Positions 26,173 to 35,011 of a DNA stretch of 64,000 nucleotides are shown here, one piece after another; the first letter of the stretch is position 1; the number at the start of each line of letters is the position of its first letter. The stretch is from Sphingomonas sp. Leaf32. Its GTDB lineage: Bacteria; Pseudomonadota; Alphaproteobacteria; Sphingomonadales; Sphingomonadaceae. The stretch is from the NCBI RefSeq assembly GCF_001421765.1, contig NZ_LMLA01000002.1, positions 62,001 through 126,000 of the forward strand. Direction: 5' to 3'. A program made the translations under genes and the position numbers. The notes beneath the pieces are model-generated. The model was not told the DNA's origin, searched no databases, and saw nothing but the letters and a program-made list of their open reading frames with translations.

Positions 26173-27039
26173 ATGATGTGGAGCAGAACCGTGCCGAAAG
26201 CAAAGACTCCCGACGACCTGACCATCACCCCGCGCGACGTCCGCTTCGGGCGGGATGGCGGCTATCGGCGCTACTGGCTGAACGATGATCCGGTCGCCAC
26301 CGCCTTCTACAACGCGCTGTCGGTGACCTTTCCGAAGGGCGAGGGTTTTTTCATCGACAGCGTTCGCCAGTTTCGCGACGACGTACCACCGCGCCTCGCC
26401 GCCGAAATCCGCGCCTTCGTGAAGCAGGAGGCGATCCACACGCGCGAGCATGTCGCGTTCAACCGCCACGTCACCGATCAGGGCTATGACACGTCCCGGC
26501 TGGAGGCGCGGGTCGACCGCGAACTGGCGATCACGCGCGGCAGGCCGCCGATCGCCAATCTGGCGGCGACGATGGCGCTGGAGCATTTCACCGCGATCCT
26601 GGCTCACCAGCTAGTGGCGAACCCGCGCCATCTGGCGGGCGGGGATCGGGCGGCGGCCGATCTGTGGCGCTGGCACGCGATCGAGGAGATCGAGCACAAG
26701 GGCGTCGCCTATGACACCTGGCTGCACGCGACCCGGCATTGGGGGCGGTTCAGGCGCTGGCGGGTCAAGGCGCTGGTCATGCTGATCGTCACCGCCAAAT
26801 TCTTCTGCGGGCGGACGACGGGGATGCTCGACCTGCTGGCGCAGGATGGATGGACCGGTACGCGCGTGAAATGGCGGCTGTTCGCCTATGCGTTCGGGCG
26901 GCCCGGCATGGCGCGCAAGGTGATGGGCCTGTGGTTCGCCTTCTTCCTGCCCGGCTTCCATCCATGGAACCACGACGACCGCGCGCTCATCGGACGGGTC
27001 GACAGCGAGTTCGAGGCGGCGCGGCTCGCCAGCGCGTGA
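26173..27039 (+). CDS. Metal-dependent hydrolase family protein (COG3687 type)
   Basis: A 288-aa protein with a His/Glu-rich helical core: FVKQEAIHTREHVAFN near residue 95, MALEHFTAILAHQL near 135 and WRWHAIEEIEHKGVAYDTW near 168, reminiscent of ferritin-like di-iron sites, followed by hydrophobic C-terminal stretches. It matches the predicted metal-dependent hydrolase family often found beside TetR regulators. Start choice: the tandem ATGs at 26173; a GTG at 26191 is also possible. Function unproven. Confidence 0.78.
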   Translation: MMWSRTVPKAKTPDDLTITPRDVRFGRDGGYRRYWLNDDPVATAFYNALSVTFPKGEGFFIDSVRQFRDDVPPRLAAEIRAFVKQEAIHTREHVAFNRHVTDQGYDTSRLEARVDRELAITRGRPPIANLAATMALEHFTAILAHQLVANPRHLAGGDRAAADLWRWHAIEEIEHKGVAYDTWLHATRHWGRFRRWRVKALVMLIVTAKFFCGRTTGMLDLLAQDGWTGTRVKWRLFAYAFGRPGMARKVMGLWFAFFLPGFHPWNHDDRALIGRVDSEFEAARLASA

Positions 27040-27078
27040 AGACTTGCCCCGCACGGTGCGACGCGGCAGGGGACAGTG

Positions 27079-27276
27079 ATGCGAACGGTGTCCGAAGAAG
27101 CGGCGGTACGGCTCTACCACCTCGATGACGAGGGCGGGGTCGCGACCACGATCCTGTACGGTACGCTTGCCGAAGCGATGTCCGCCGCCGCGCGGGAGCC
27201 GGAAGAGATACAGCCGGGCCTGTATCTGCAGACCAGCAACGACGTGGTTGGCTATCTCGATCTGCTGGAGGGGTGA
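27079..27276 (+). CDS. Small conserved-type hypothetical protein
   Basis: A 65-aa acidic protein (MRTVSEEAAVRLYHLDDEGGVATT) with no membrane segment or signal. It reads like a compact alpha/beta protein and ends QTSNDVVGYLDLLEG. It follows the hydrolase gene by 39 bases on the same strand. GTG at 27076 is an alternative start one codon earlier. I do not recognise a family with a known role. Confidence 0.55.
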   Translation: MRTVSEEAAVRLYHLDDEGGVATTILYGTLAEAMSAAAREPEEIQPGLYLQTSNDVVGYLDLLEG

Positions 27277-27312
27277 CCGGGGTGGCGGCGGTGCCGCACC
27301 CCGATCGCGCGG

Positions 27313-27405
27313 TCACTGGTAACCGCCCTCTTCCTCGCGTTCCTCGGCGGCTTCTTCCTGAACGTCTTCCATCTCTTTCTGTTCGGGCGTTTCTGGATCG
27401 ATCAT
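27313..27405 (-). CDS. Very small, strongly acidic protein
   Basis: A 30-aa frame: MIDPETPEQKEMEDVQE, then a Glu-rich run ending EEGGYQ. An in-frame TTG farther upstream would give about 45 residues (extra N terminus RSDGAAATPDEDAP). The composition is unlike random high-GC sequence and the frame has no antisense competitor, which favours a real gene. No function can be proposed. Confidence 0.4.
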   Translation of the reverse strand: MIDPETPEQKEMEDVQEEAAEEREEEGGYQ

Positions 27406-27481
27406 CGGAGCGTCCTCATCGGGTGTGGCAGCAGCGCCGTCCGACCTCAACCAGCCGGGCGTGCGCTACGTTCCGCCGCGA

Positions 27482-28024
27482 TCAGGCCGCAAGCTGCCGG
27501 GCGCCCTGTCGATCCGACAGGCTGATGGCATAATCGATCGTCTCGACCGCCACGCCTCGTCCGCGCGACGGAATCAGGCTGCGCGTACCGGTCGGAACGA
27601 AGCCCAGCCGCCGCAGGACGGCACCCGACGCCGGATTGTCGACATAGTGCCCGGCATCGACGCGCGTGATGCCCAGCGTCGCGGCGATGTCCAGCACCGC
27701 GCGGCCTGCTTCGGTCGCATAGCCACGGCCCCATGCGGACGGCGTCAACCAATAGCCCATGACGTGCGGCAGGTCGCCGAGCGGTCCGATCCCGATCCCG
27801 CCGATCAGGTCGCAACGCCCGGCGTCATGGGCAAAGATCAGGAATACCGGGCCGGGATCGCCCGCCCATGCGCCGACGAACGCCTCCGCATCCGACAGCG
27901 TGTAGGGCCAGGGCGGACGCGACAGGTTGCGCACGACCGCCTCATGGCCGATCGCGGTCAGCAGGGTCGGCGCGTCCTCGATCCAGCCGGGGCGCAGCGT
28001 CAGGCGTTCGGTACGGGCGAACAT
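27482..28024 (-). CDS. GNAT family acetyltransferase, RimJ/RimL type
   Basis: A 180-aa protein of the acetyltransferase_3 class: RTERLTLRPGWIEDAPTLL at the start, LIGGIGIGP, GYWLTPSAWGRGYATEAGRAVL (acetyl-CoA loop) and NPASGAVLRRLGFVPTG. ATG 28024 has GGAGAG six bases upstream. It follows rpmA on the same strand but the strong terminator between them suggests its own promoter. Likely modifies an amino-terminal or small amine substrate. Confidence 0.85.
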   Translation of the reverse strand: MFARTERLTLRPGWIEDAPTLLTAIGHEAVVRNLSRPPWPYTLSDAEAFVGAWAGDPGPVFLIFAHDAGRCDLIGGIGIGPLGDLPHVMGYWLTPSAWGRGYATEAGRAVLDIAATLGITRVDAGHYVDNPASGAVLRRLGFVPTGTRSLIPSRGRGVAVETIDYAISLSDRQGARQLAA

Positions 28025-28084
28025 CAGCGTCTCTCCAATGCGCCGCGCCTCCGCATCGGGGCGGGCAGGGGCCGGAGAGAGCAA

Positions 28085-28117
28085 TAAAAAAAGGGAGCCG
28101 GGGTGACCCGCCTCCCT
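28085..28117 (-). terminator. Intrinsic terminator of rplU-rpmA
   Basis: On the minus strand GGGAG ... CTCCC stem with an inner GGG-TCA-CCC hairpin, followed by a run of seven T. It lies about 65 bases after the rpmA stop and is the clearest rho-independent terminator in the window. Confidence 0.8.
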
Positions 28118-28181
28118 CTTGTTGGCTGGTTCCGTCGCCGGAACCCGGGTCACCCTGGTGGGCGACCCGTGTGGTAGCCCG

Positions 28182-28451
28182 TTATTCTGCGGCCTGGGCC
28201 TGCATCTCGACATACGCGAACTTGCGGCCGAGCTTGCCTTCCTTGAACGCCACGCGGCCATCGACCAGTGCGAACAGGGTATGGTCCTTGCCCATGCCGA
28301 CGTTCACGCCCGGATAGAACTTGGTCCCGCGCTGACGCACGATAATGTTGCCCGCGACCACTTCCTGGCCACCGAACTTCTTCACGCCAAGGCGACGGCC
28401 GGCCGAATCACGACCGTTACGCGACGAACCGCCTGCTTTTTTATGTGCCAT
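28182..28451 (-). CDS. rpmA: 50S ribosomal protein L27
   Basis: An 89-aa L27: [20 protein letters not shown] start, [21 protein letters not shown] core, and [11 protein letters not shown]. It lies 30 bases after rplU on the same strand and ends before a strong intrinsic terminator. Confidence 0.97.
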   Translation of the reverse strand: MAHKKAGGSSRNGRDSAGRRLGVKKFGGQEVVAGNIIVRQRGTKFYPGVNVGMGKDHTLFALVDGRVAFKEGKLGRKFAYVEMQAQAAE

Positions 28452-28481
28452 GGATCAAACTCCTCGTATTCGCTCAGGCGC

Positions 28482-28808
28482 TTATGCGGCGGCGCTGTCG
28501 TCAGCGCGCTTGTCGCCGATCGCGGTGATCTTCAGGATGGTGTGCTGCTGGCGATGACCGTTCTTGCGACGGTAGTTATGCCGGCGGCGCTTCTTGAAGA
28601 CGATGACCTTCTCGCCCTTCGCCTGCGCGATGATTTCCGCCGAAACCGTCAGCCCTTCGACCGACTTCAGTTCCGAACCTTCGCCGGCAAGGAGCACGTC
28701 GCCGAGCGTCACGTTGCTGCCAGCTTCGCCATCGAGCTTCTCGACGACGATCTTGTCTCCTGCGGCAACGCGATACTGCTTGCCGCCCGTGCGCACGATT
28801 GCGAACAT
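28482..28808 (-). CDS. rplU: 50S ribosomal protein L21
   Basis: A 108-aa L21: [20 protein letters not shown] start, [17 protein letters not shown] rRNA-binding motif, ILKITAI near the end, and a short acidic/Ala tail (ADDSAAA). The ATG at 28808 is used; upstream in-frame starts extend into the leader. It heads the rplU-rpmA operon; the 256 bases to the divergent TonB-receptor start must hold both promoters. Confidence 0.96.
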   Translation of the reverse strand: MFAIVRTGGKQYRVAAGDKIVVEKLDGEAGSNVTLGDVLLAGEGSELKSVEGLTVSAEIIAQAKGEKVIVFKKRRRHNYRRKNGHRQQHTILKITAIGDKRADDSAAA

Positions 28809-29064
28809 GGCCCTTGCTTCTTTCCCAAATACAATATGTCCGCGTGGAGATACCCCACACGGCAAGTGGATCGTGACTAGGCAAGCGCACTCACGCTGTC
28901 AATGGCGAAGGCGCGATTCGGCCACGAAACCGATGTTGCAGCGCGGCAACGGTGGCGTGACAATCGTGTGACCATTCGCGACCGAGGGTTGCGCCAGAAT
29001 ATTGCGAAGGGAAGGGTTGGTGCGCAACAGCATGGGCAAGTGCCCGTGCCTGGGGGAGATTTTC

Positions 29065-31638
29065 ATGCGTAAAGCCGTTTTCACCGCGCTGTTCCTGTCG
29101 AGCGCGATGGCCGCCGTGCCGGCCTTCGCGCAGGTCGCGGACGCGCCGCCGCCTGTCGATCAGGTTCCGGCAGGTGAGGAAATCCTGGTCGTCGGCACGC
29201 GTGCGCAGGGGCGGACGGTCGCCGAAAGCCCGGTGCCGGTCGATGTCATCACCGGCGATGCGCTGGTGAATGCCGGCTATACCGAAACCAACAAGCTGCT
29301 GAACCAGCTGGTCCCTTCGTTCAACTTTCCGCAGCCCTCGATCACCGACGGCACCGACGTCGTCCGCCCGGCGACGCTGCGTGGCCTGTCGCCCGATCAG
29401 ACGCTGGTGCTGGTCAACGGCAAGCGTCGCCATACGACCTCGCTGCTGAACGCCAACGGGTCGGTCGGGCGCGGATCGTCGGCGGTCGACCTCAACACCA
29501 TTCCCAGCCTCGCGATCGAGCGGATCGACGTGCTGCGCGACGGCGCGTCGTCGCAATATGGTTCGGATGCGATCGCGGGCGTCATCAACGTCCAGCTCAA
29601 GCGCCGCGAAGGCGGTCGCGCGACGATGACCTATGGCAAGTACGTCTCGTCGATGGAGGACGTCGCCGAGGTATCGGGCGTCGCGCGACAGGCGAACGGC
29701 CAGCCGCAGGTCCGCGCCGACGGCACCTATGTGCTGGAGGAAACCGGCCGCGATCGTGAGGTTCGCGACGGCCGCACCGTCACCTTTGCGGCGAACATGG
29801 GCCTGCCGATGGGCGAAACCGCCTATCTGAACCTGACCGGCGAATATCGCGACCGCAACCCGACCGATCGCGCCGGATATGATCCGCGCCGCCTGTATCC
29901 GTTGCTGTCCACCGGTGGCGTCGATCCGCGGGAATTCAGCGCGAACCGCGTCAATCATCGCTATGGCGATGCGAAGACGACCGACTTCAACTTCTTCCTG
30001 AATGGCGGCGTCGACATCGGCGCGACGTCCGAACTCTATATCTTCGGCAGCTATGGCGTTCGCGACGGCGAAAGCGCCGCCTTCTATCGCCGCGCGTCGG
30101 GCCGTGACGCCAACAGCAACATTCAGGACCTGCGCAACTGCACCTTCACCGGCACGGTCTGCACGCCCTTCTATGCCGATGGTTTCCTGCCGCTCATCAC
30201 CAGCCAGATGGAGGATTTCTCCGGCGCGCTGGGCGTGAAGGGCGAAGTGGCCGGGTTCAAATACGACCTGTCCTATGTCTACGGCACCAACAACTTCGAT
30301 TTTCGGATCGAGAACAGCTACAACGCCTCGTTCGGCCCGCAATCGCAACGCGCGTTCAACGCCGGTGGTACGCGTTTCGGCCAGCAGACGGTCAATCTCG
30401 ACCTGCAGCGTGAGATCGCCGTCGGGTTCCTGTCGTCGCTGTCGCTGGCGCTGGGCGGCGAATATCGCAACGAGAATTACAAGATCGTCGCCGGCGAATT
30501 CCAGAGCTATGCCGCCGGGCCGTTCGCGTTCAGCAACGGTGCCGCCGCCGGGGCGCAGGGCTTCCCCGGCTTTTCGCCCAACAGCCGGGTCGATGCGTCG
30601 CGCAACAGCTATGCCGGCTATGCCGAGCTGGACGCGAAGGTCAGCGATGCGTTCAACGTCGTCGCCGCCGGCCGTTACGAACATTACAGCGATTTCGGCG
30701 ATACGGTGAACGGCAAGCTCGCCGCGCGCTTCGCGCCGGTCGAATGGGCGGCGTTGCGCGGATCGATTTCGACCGGGTTCCGCGCGCCCAGCCTCGCGCA
30801 GCAGTTCTTTTCGTCCTTCGCCACGCAGAATATCGGCGGGACGCTGGTCGAGATCGGCACCTTCCGCGTCGGCGATCCGGTCGCCCGCGCGCTGGGGTCG
30901 CGTCAGCTGGAAGCGGAAAAGTCGCTCAATATCGGCGGGGGCCTGACGCTCACCCCGTTGCGCGGGCTGACGCTGACCGCCGACTATTACAACATCAAGA
31001 TTAACGACCGCATCATCCTGTCCGAAAACCTGCAGGGCACGGCGGTCGTCGCGGTGCTGCGCGCGGCGGGCATTCAGGACATCACCTCGGCCCGCTTCTT
31101 CATCAACGGCATCGACACCCGGACGCAGGGCGTCGAGGTGGTCGGCACGTACCGCGTGCCCGACCTCGGCATCGGCAGCGTCACGCTGACCGCCGGCTAC
31201 AACTATAACCAGACCGACATTACCGATCGGTCGACCCTGTCGGCGATTCCGGGCGTAACGCTGTTCGGGCGGCAGGAATCGCTGCGCCTGACGCAAGGGC
31301 AGCCGCGGTCGAAGGTCAATGTCGGCCTCGACTGGTCGCAGGGCATCTTCGGCATCACCGCCCGCACCAACCGGTTCGGCAACACGCTGTCGCCCGGCGG
31401 CGCGGTAGCGACCGATGTCGAGCTGGAGCCGAAGTGGCTGACCGACCTCGAACTCCGCGCGACGCCGGGGCAGTTCGAGCTGGCGATCGGCGCGAACAAC
31501 CTGTTCGACGTCTATCCGACGCGCAACCCGATCCTGGGCGCGACGGCGATCAACAACTACTTCATCCCCTATTCCAGCTTCTCGCCGTTCGGCTTCAACG
31601 GGCGCTACCTGTACGCCCGCGCCGGCGTGAAGTTCTGA
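29065..31638 (+). CDS. TonB-dependent outer-membrane receptor
   Basis: An 857-aa receptor with signal peptide (MRKAVFTALFLSSAMAAVPAFA), plug domain (about 40-165: EEILVVGTRAQGRT, RGLSPDQTLVLVNGKRRH, IERIDVLRDGASSQYGSDAIAGVIN) and a 22-strand-type barrel ending in YLYARAGVKF. ATG 29065 follows GGGGGAGA. The substrate is not visible; neighbours are a cupin and an oxidoreductase of the sugar type on the other strand. Confidence 0.93.
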   Translation: MRKAVFTALFLSSAMAAVPAFAQVADAPPPVDQVPAGEEILVVGTRAQGRTVAESPVPVDVITGDALVNAGYTETNKLLNQLVPSFNFPQPSITDGTDVVRPATLRGLSPDQTLVLVNGKRRHTTSLLNANGSVGRGSSAVDLNTIPSLAIERIDVLRDGASSQYGSDAIAGVINVQLKRREGGRATMTYGKYVSSMEDVAEVSGVARQANGQPQVRADGTYVLEETGRDREVRDGRTVTFAANMGLPMGETAYLNLTGEYRDRNPTDRAGYDPRRLYPLLSTGGVDPREFSANRVNHRYGDAKTTDFNFFLNGGVDIGATSELYIFGSYGVRDGESAAFYRRASGRDANSNIQDLRNCTFTGTVCTPFYADGFLPLITSQMEDFSGALGVKGEVAGFKYDLSYVYGTNNFDFRIENSYNASFGPQSQRAFNAGGTRFGQQTVNLDLQREIAVGFLSSLSLALGGEYRNENYKIVAGEFQSYAAGPFAFSNGAAAGAQGFPGFSPNSRVDASRNSYAGYAELDAKVSDAFNVVAAGRYEHYSDFGDTVNGKLAARFAPVEWAALRGSISTGFRAPSLAQQFFSSFATQNIGGTLVEIGTFRVGDPVARALGSRQLEAEKSLNIGGGLTLTPLRGLTLTADYYNIKINDRIILSENLQGTAVVAVLRAAGIQDITSARFFINGIDTRTQGVEVVGTYRVPDLGIGSVTLTAGYNYNQTDITDRSTLSAIPGVTLFGRQESLRLTQGQPRSKVNVGLDWSQGIFGITARTNRFGNTLSPGGAVATDVELEPKWLTDLELRATPGQFELAIGANNLFDVYPTRNPILGATAINNYFIPYSSFSPFGFNGRYLYARAGVKF

Positions 31639-31647
31639 CAAGGGACA

Positions 31648-31676
31648 GGCGGGCAGGGGCATCGCGCCTGCCCGCC
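31648..31676. terminator. Hairpin between convergent genes
   Basis: Perfect 10-bp stem GGCGGGCAGG / CCTGCCCGCC with a 9-base loop, between the receptor stop and the cupin stop. No T-run. Confidence 0.5.
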
Positions 31677-31678
31677 GC

Positions 31679-32137
31679 CTATTTCACCGGAATCTTCGTT
31701 CCCAACAGCACCAGCCGGTCGCCGGTGATCCCGAACCAGTGCGGGACGCCCGCCGGGATGAGCAGGACGTCACCGGGCTTGAGCTGCCGGTCGACCGCGT
31801 CGACGATCCGGTCGCCTTCGATCAGGCCGGGTTGAGTCTCGCGCCCGCCTTCCATCGCCTTGCCGGTCCGCAGCGTGCCGGCGCCGGCGATGACGATGGC
31901 ATATTCGGCCTGTTCGGGATGAACCGCCGGACGGCCGGGCGCTTTCCAATATTCCAGCGCCGCCACCCGTTCGCCATCGCGGACCACCGGTTCCCACGCA
32001 AAGCCCTGACCGGGCTTCATCGCCTTGCCCATCGCTTCGACACGGGCGTCGATGTCGCTGCCGCTGGCGAAGTCCTGTGCGAAGGACGGTACCGCCAGCA
32101 ACAGGGCCAGCGGGGCGAGGCGCAGCGTGTTCCTCAT
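31679..32137 (-). CDS. Exported cupin-domain protein
   Basis: A 152-aa periplasmic protein: signal peptide (RLAPLALLLAVPSFA), then a single cupin barrel with AALEYWKAPGRPAVHPEQAEYAIVIAGAG and LKPGDVLLIPAGVPHWFGIT (second cupin box with the metal His). ATG 32137 overlaps the stop of the oxidoreductase gene (ATGA), so the two are coupled and probably act in one pathway. Substrate unknown. Confidence 0.8.
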   Translation of the reverse strand: MRNTLRLAPLALLLAVPSFAQDFASGSDIDARVEAMGKAMKPGQGFAWEPVVRDGERVAALEYWKAPGRPAVHPEQAEYAIVIAGAGTLRTGKAMEGGRETQPGLIEGDRIVDAVDRQLKPGDVLLIPAGVPHWFGITGDRLVLLGTKIPVK

Positions 32138-33237
32138 GCCCGGCCGTCCAGGCGGATCGTACGGCCCTCCCGCGCGGATCGATAGATCGCTTCGATGATC
32201 CGCATGTCGCGCAGCCCTTCCTCGCCCGACACGATCGGCGTTCGCCCCGTGCGTACCGACTCCGCCATGTGATCGAGCTGCCCGGCGAACTGGGTCTTGC
32301 CGGGGCCGGGCGGCGGCGTGACCGTTCGCTCGCGGCCATTGCCGACCCACAGGCGCTGCCCCGCATAGCCGGTCGCCGGCTCCAGCTCGATCCGCCCCTT
32401 GTCGCCCATCAGCAGGATATGGTTGTGGTTGGCGCTGTAGGACGACTGGCAACTGCCGATCGCACCGGAGGGAAACTCCAGCGTCCAGTCGATCATGTCC
32501 TCGACCTCCGCAAAGCGCGGGTCGCGGCGGTCGGTCGATTCACGCGCGGTTACCGCCACCGGTTCTTCCCCGGTCATGTAGCGCGCCGCCTGCAGGCTGT
32601 AGACGCCCATGTCCATCAGCGACCCGCCACCCGACATAGCGCGCTTCAGCCGCCACATCGTCGGGTCGCCGGCGGTGAACCCGTGTTCCGAGCGGACATA
32701 GCGGATATTGCCCGCCGCCCCGCTCTTCGCCAGCCGCATCGCTTCGCGGTTGTATGGTTCGAAGTGGCAGCGATAGCCGATCATCAGCTTGCGATCCGCC
32801 TTGCGGCAGGCGGCGATCATCGCTTCGCATTCGGCGACCGATACCGCCATCGGCTTTTCGCACAGTACATGCTTGCCCGCCCGCGCCGCGCGGATGGTGT
32901 ATTCGGCGTGCATCGAATTGGGCAGGCAGATATAGACGATGTCGACGTCCGGATTGTCGCGGATGCGGTCGAAATCGCGGTAATTGTAGATCGCGCCGAC
33001 GGGCAGCTTGTGCTCGGCGGCGACCTTTTCCGCCTTGGCTCGATCTCCGCTGACCACCGCCGCCAGCCGGCTATGGCGGCAATTGGCGAATTCGGGGATG
33101 ATCCGGCCCAGCCCGTAATTGCCGAGGCCGACGATCGCATAGCCGAGCGGCCGGTCGCTGGCGGCCAGGCCCCGCGTGCTGGAGGCCAGGGATAGCGCGG
33201 CCGCGCTGAGGATCAGGTCGCGGCGGGCTAGGTCCAT
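32134..33237 (-). CDS. Gfo/Idh/MocA oxidoreductase with Tat-like signal
   Basis: A 367-aa NAD(P)-dependent oxidoreductase: N terminus MDLARRDLILSAAALSLASS (twin arginine plus hydrophobic core, Tat-like), Rossmann YAIVGLGNYGLGR, the family motif VLCEKPMAVS with catalytic Lys, and GGGSLMDMGVYSLQAARYMTG. Close in type to periplasmic glucose-fructose oxidoreductase, where the cofactor is exported with the folded enzyme. It is followed by an overlapping cupin gene. Confidence 0.87.
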   Translation of the reverse strand: MDLARRDLILSAAALSLASSTRGLAASDRPLGYAIVGLGNYGLGRIIPEFANCRHSRLAAVVSGDRAKAEKVAAEHKLPVGAIYNYRDFDRIRDNPDVDIVYICLPNSMHAEYTIRAARAGKHVLCEKPMAVSVAECEAMIAACRKADRKLMIGYRCHFEPYNREAMRLAKSGAAGNIRYVRSEHGFTAGDPTMWRLKRAMSGGGSLMDMGVYSLQAARYMTGEEPVAVTARESTDRRDPRFAEVEDMIDWTLEFPSGAIGSCQSSYSANHNHILLMGDKGRIELEPATGYAGQRLWVGNGRERTVTPPPGPGKTQFAGQLDHMAESVRTGRTPIVSGEEGLRDMRIIEAIYRSAREGRTIRLDGRA

Positions 33238-33313
33238 GTCGGCGTCTCCGGCGGTTGCAGGGGAACGATGCCGCCGGAGGTTATGCCGTTCAAGTCATTT
33301 GTCGGATTACACT

Positions 33314-34402
33314 TTATTGGTCTTCGGCGTCGGGTTCCGGGGGCGTCCGCAGCCGCCGCTGTTCGGTCAGCACCTGCCACCCGGTCAGGAACAGCGCCCC
33401 GGCAACCGGGCCGACGACGATGCCGCTGAGGCCCAGCAGGTCGATGCCGCCCAGCGTTGTTACCAGCACCAGCCAGTCGGGCAGGCCGGTATCCCGCCCG
33501 ACCAGCACCGGCCGCAGGATATTGTCGGCAAGGCCGATGACCAGCACGCCTGACAGGATGACGACGACCCCCTGCCAGATCGCACCGGTCGCCAGCAGAT
33601 AGATGGCGACCGGGGTCCAGATAAGCGCCGGACCGACCGCCGGCAGCAGCGCGACGATCGCCATCACCAGCCCCCACAGCAGGGCGGCCGGCAGGCCGAC
33701 GATCCAGAAGGTGATCGCCCCCAGCGCGCCCTGCACCAGCGCGACGACGCCCGATCCCTTGATCGTGGCGCGGACGACTGCAACGAACTTGTCGGCCAGC
33801 CGCTGAGCGACCGCCGGTTCGAGGGGCAGCGCGCGAACGATCGCCGGTCCGATCCGGTCACCATCGCGCAGCAGGAAATAGGTGACATATAGTCCGACGC
33901 CGAACGCCAGCAGGAACGCGGCGGCATTGGCGCCGATCGACAGCGCGCTGCGGGCAAGGACGCTGGCGCTGGCACTGGCCGCCTGCGAAATCTTCAACTG
34001 GGCGCGTTCGAAACTGCCAAAGCCCGCGCTGTCGATCGCCCGCTGGAGCTTGGCGGGCAGGGCGCCGTGGACCTGTTCGAAATAGGTGGCGAAATTGATC
34101 TGCCCCGTGCGCAACTGGCCATAGACGCCCGCCGCCTGGTCGATGACCATGCTGACGACGATCAGCGCGGGAATGACGACGGCGACGGTGATGATGAGCA
34201 TGGTCAGCGCCGCCACCAGATTGCGCTGGCCCGGCCACCGGCGCAGCAGGCGCTGGAACAGGGGCTGGAACAGCAACGCCGCCAGCGCCGCCCACAGCAG
34301 CGCGCCGATGAAGCTGGACACGACGAAGGTAAGCGCGATGGTGACGAGCGCGAGAAAGATCAGGAACCCGCCGGATTCGACGCGCTGACGGACGATTGCC
34401 AT
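33314..34402 (-). CDS. AI-2E/PerM family transporter
   Basis: A 362-aa polytopic membrane protein with about eight hydrophobic spans: FLIFLALVTIALTFVVSSF near the N terminus, a conserved VVALVQGALGAITFWIVGLP segment, and LVLVTTLGGIDLLGLSGIVVGPV. The family includes AI-2 exporters and putative permeases; the cargo cannot be told. It stands between the oxidoreductase gene and a MerC-type gene. Confidence 0.85.
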   Translation of the reverse strand: MAIVRQRVESGGFLIFLALVTIALTFVVSSFIGALLWAALAALLFQPLFQRLLRRWPGQRNLVAALTMLIITVAVVIPALIVVSMVIDQAAGVYGQLRTGQINFATYFEQVHGALPAKLQRAIDSAGFGSFERAQLKISQAASASASVLARSALSIGANAAAFLLAFGVGLYVTYFLLRDGDRIGPAIVRALPLEPAVAQRLADKFVAVVRATIKGSGVVALVQGALGAITFWIVGLPAALLWGLVMAIVALLPAVGPALIWTPVAIYLLATGAIWQGVVVILSGVLVIGLADNILRPVLVGRDTGLPDWLVLVTTLGGIDLLGLSGIVVGPVAGALFLTGWQVLTEQRRLRTPPEPDAEDQ

Positions 34403-34549
34403 GCTGTACAGCCTCGGTTTCGGTAATGCCGGCGCTGCAGCCGGACAGTTTCGTTGCGGGGGCGGAACGCCTCGGTCGGCTCTATGCTCCCTGCCGCCGT
34501 GTCGAAAGTCCGAAATCCTGGCAAGTGAAGGCGCGCGACGATCCCTCGC

Positions 34550-34957
34550 CTATGCGCACGTCGGCAACGCCCGCCAGTTGAGAATATGCGCGGTGGCGAG
34601 GATCACCGCCCCGATCGACGTCACGATCCGCTCTACCGTTTCGGTATCGACGCCGAACGCCCCCAGACCGAGCAGCGTCAGCCCCACCCCGGCCAGCGCC
34701 GCCGGACGACGCAGTGCATGGCGTCGATAGCCCGATGCCATCGCCAGAATGCTGGTCGGCACCGCGAAGGCGAAAGCGATGACGTGGAACGCCTCCGGCA
34801 CCGCCAGCATCGTCGCCAGCACCGGCACCGCGATCAGCGCCAGCGGCAGTGCGAGGCAGTGGACCAGGCACAATACCGACGCGGTAACGGCGACACCGTC
34901 GAGCATCCGCTGCCGGCGCGGCGGGGATTCGGGAACGGCGGGCGCGGGACTGGACAT
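34550..34957 (-). CDS. MerC-domain membrane protein
   Basis: A 135-aa protein with four hydrophobic spans and the paired cysteines SVLCLVHCLALPLAL in the first span, plus a conserved AHILNWR near the C terminus, as in MerC-domain proteins. These sit beside metal regulons in many proteobacteria. ATG 34957 is preferred over a TTG at 34969. It is divergent from a COG0523 metal GTPase across an AT-rich palindrome, which points to zinc-responsive control and a metal-transport role (inference). Confidence 0.75.
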   Translation of the reverse strand: MSSPAPAVPESPPRRQRMLDGVAVTASVLCLVHCLALPLALIAVPVLATMLAVPEAFHVIAFAFAVPTSILAMASGYRRHALRRPAALAGVGLTLLGLGAFGVDTETVERIVTSIGAVILATAHILNWRALPTCA

Positions 34958-34974
34958 CGGAACGATCAACCTTC

Positions 34975-34998
34975 TATGATATAGTGTATCATATCATA
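34975..34998. promoter_or_regulatory. AT-rich palindrome, candidate Zur box
   Basis: TATGATAT-N8-ATATCATA (8-bp perfect arms), overlapping a second repeat TGATA-N5-TATCA (34977-34991). It sits between divergent MerC-type and COG0523 genes in an otherwise GC-rich sequence, 13 bases before the COG0523 start. Fur/Zur sites are AT-rich palindromes of this kind. Confidence 0.6.
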
Positions 34999-35011
34999 AT
35001 GGAGTCTTCCG

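Noticed and set aside
28891..31662. Minus-strand open frame of 923 codons opposite the first TonB receptor
   Set aside because: Composition is Arg/Gly/Gln-rich shadow coding; the plus strand has plug and barrel motifs and a signal peptide.
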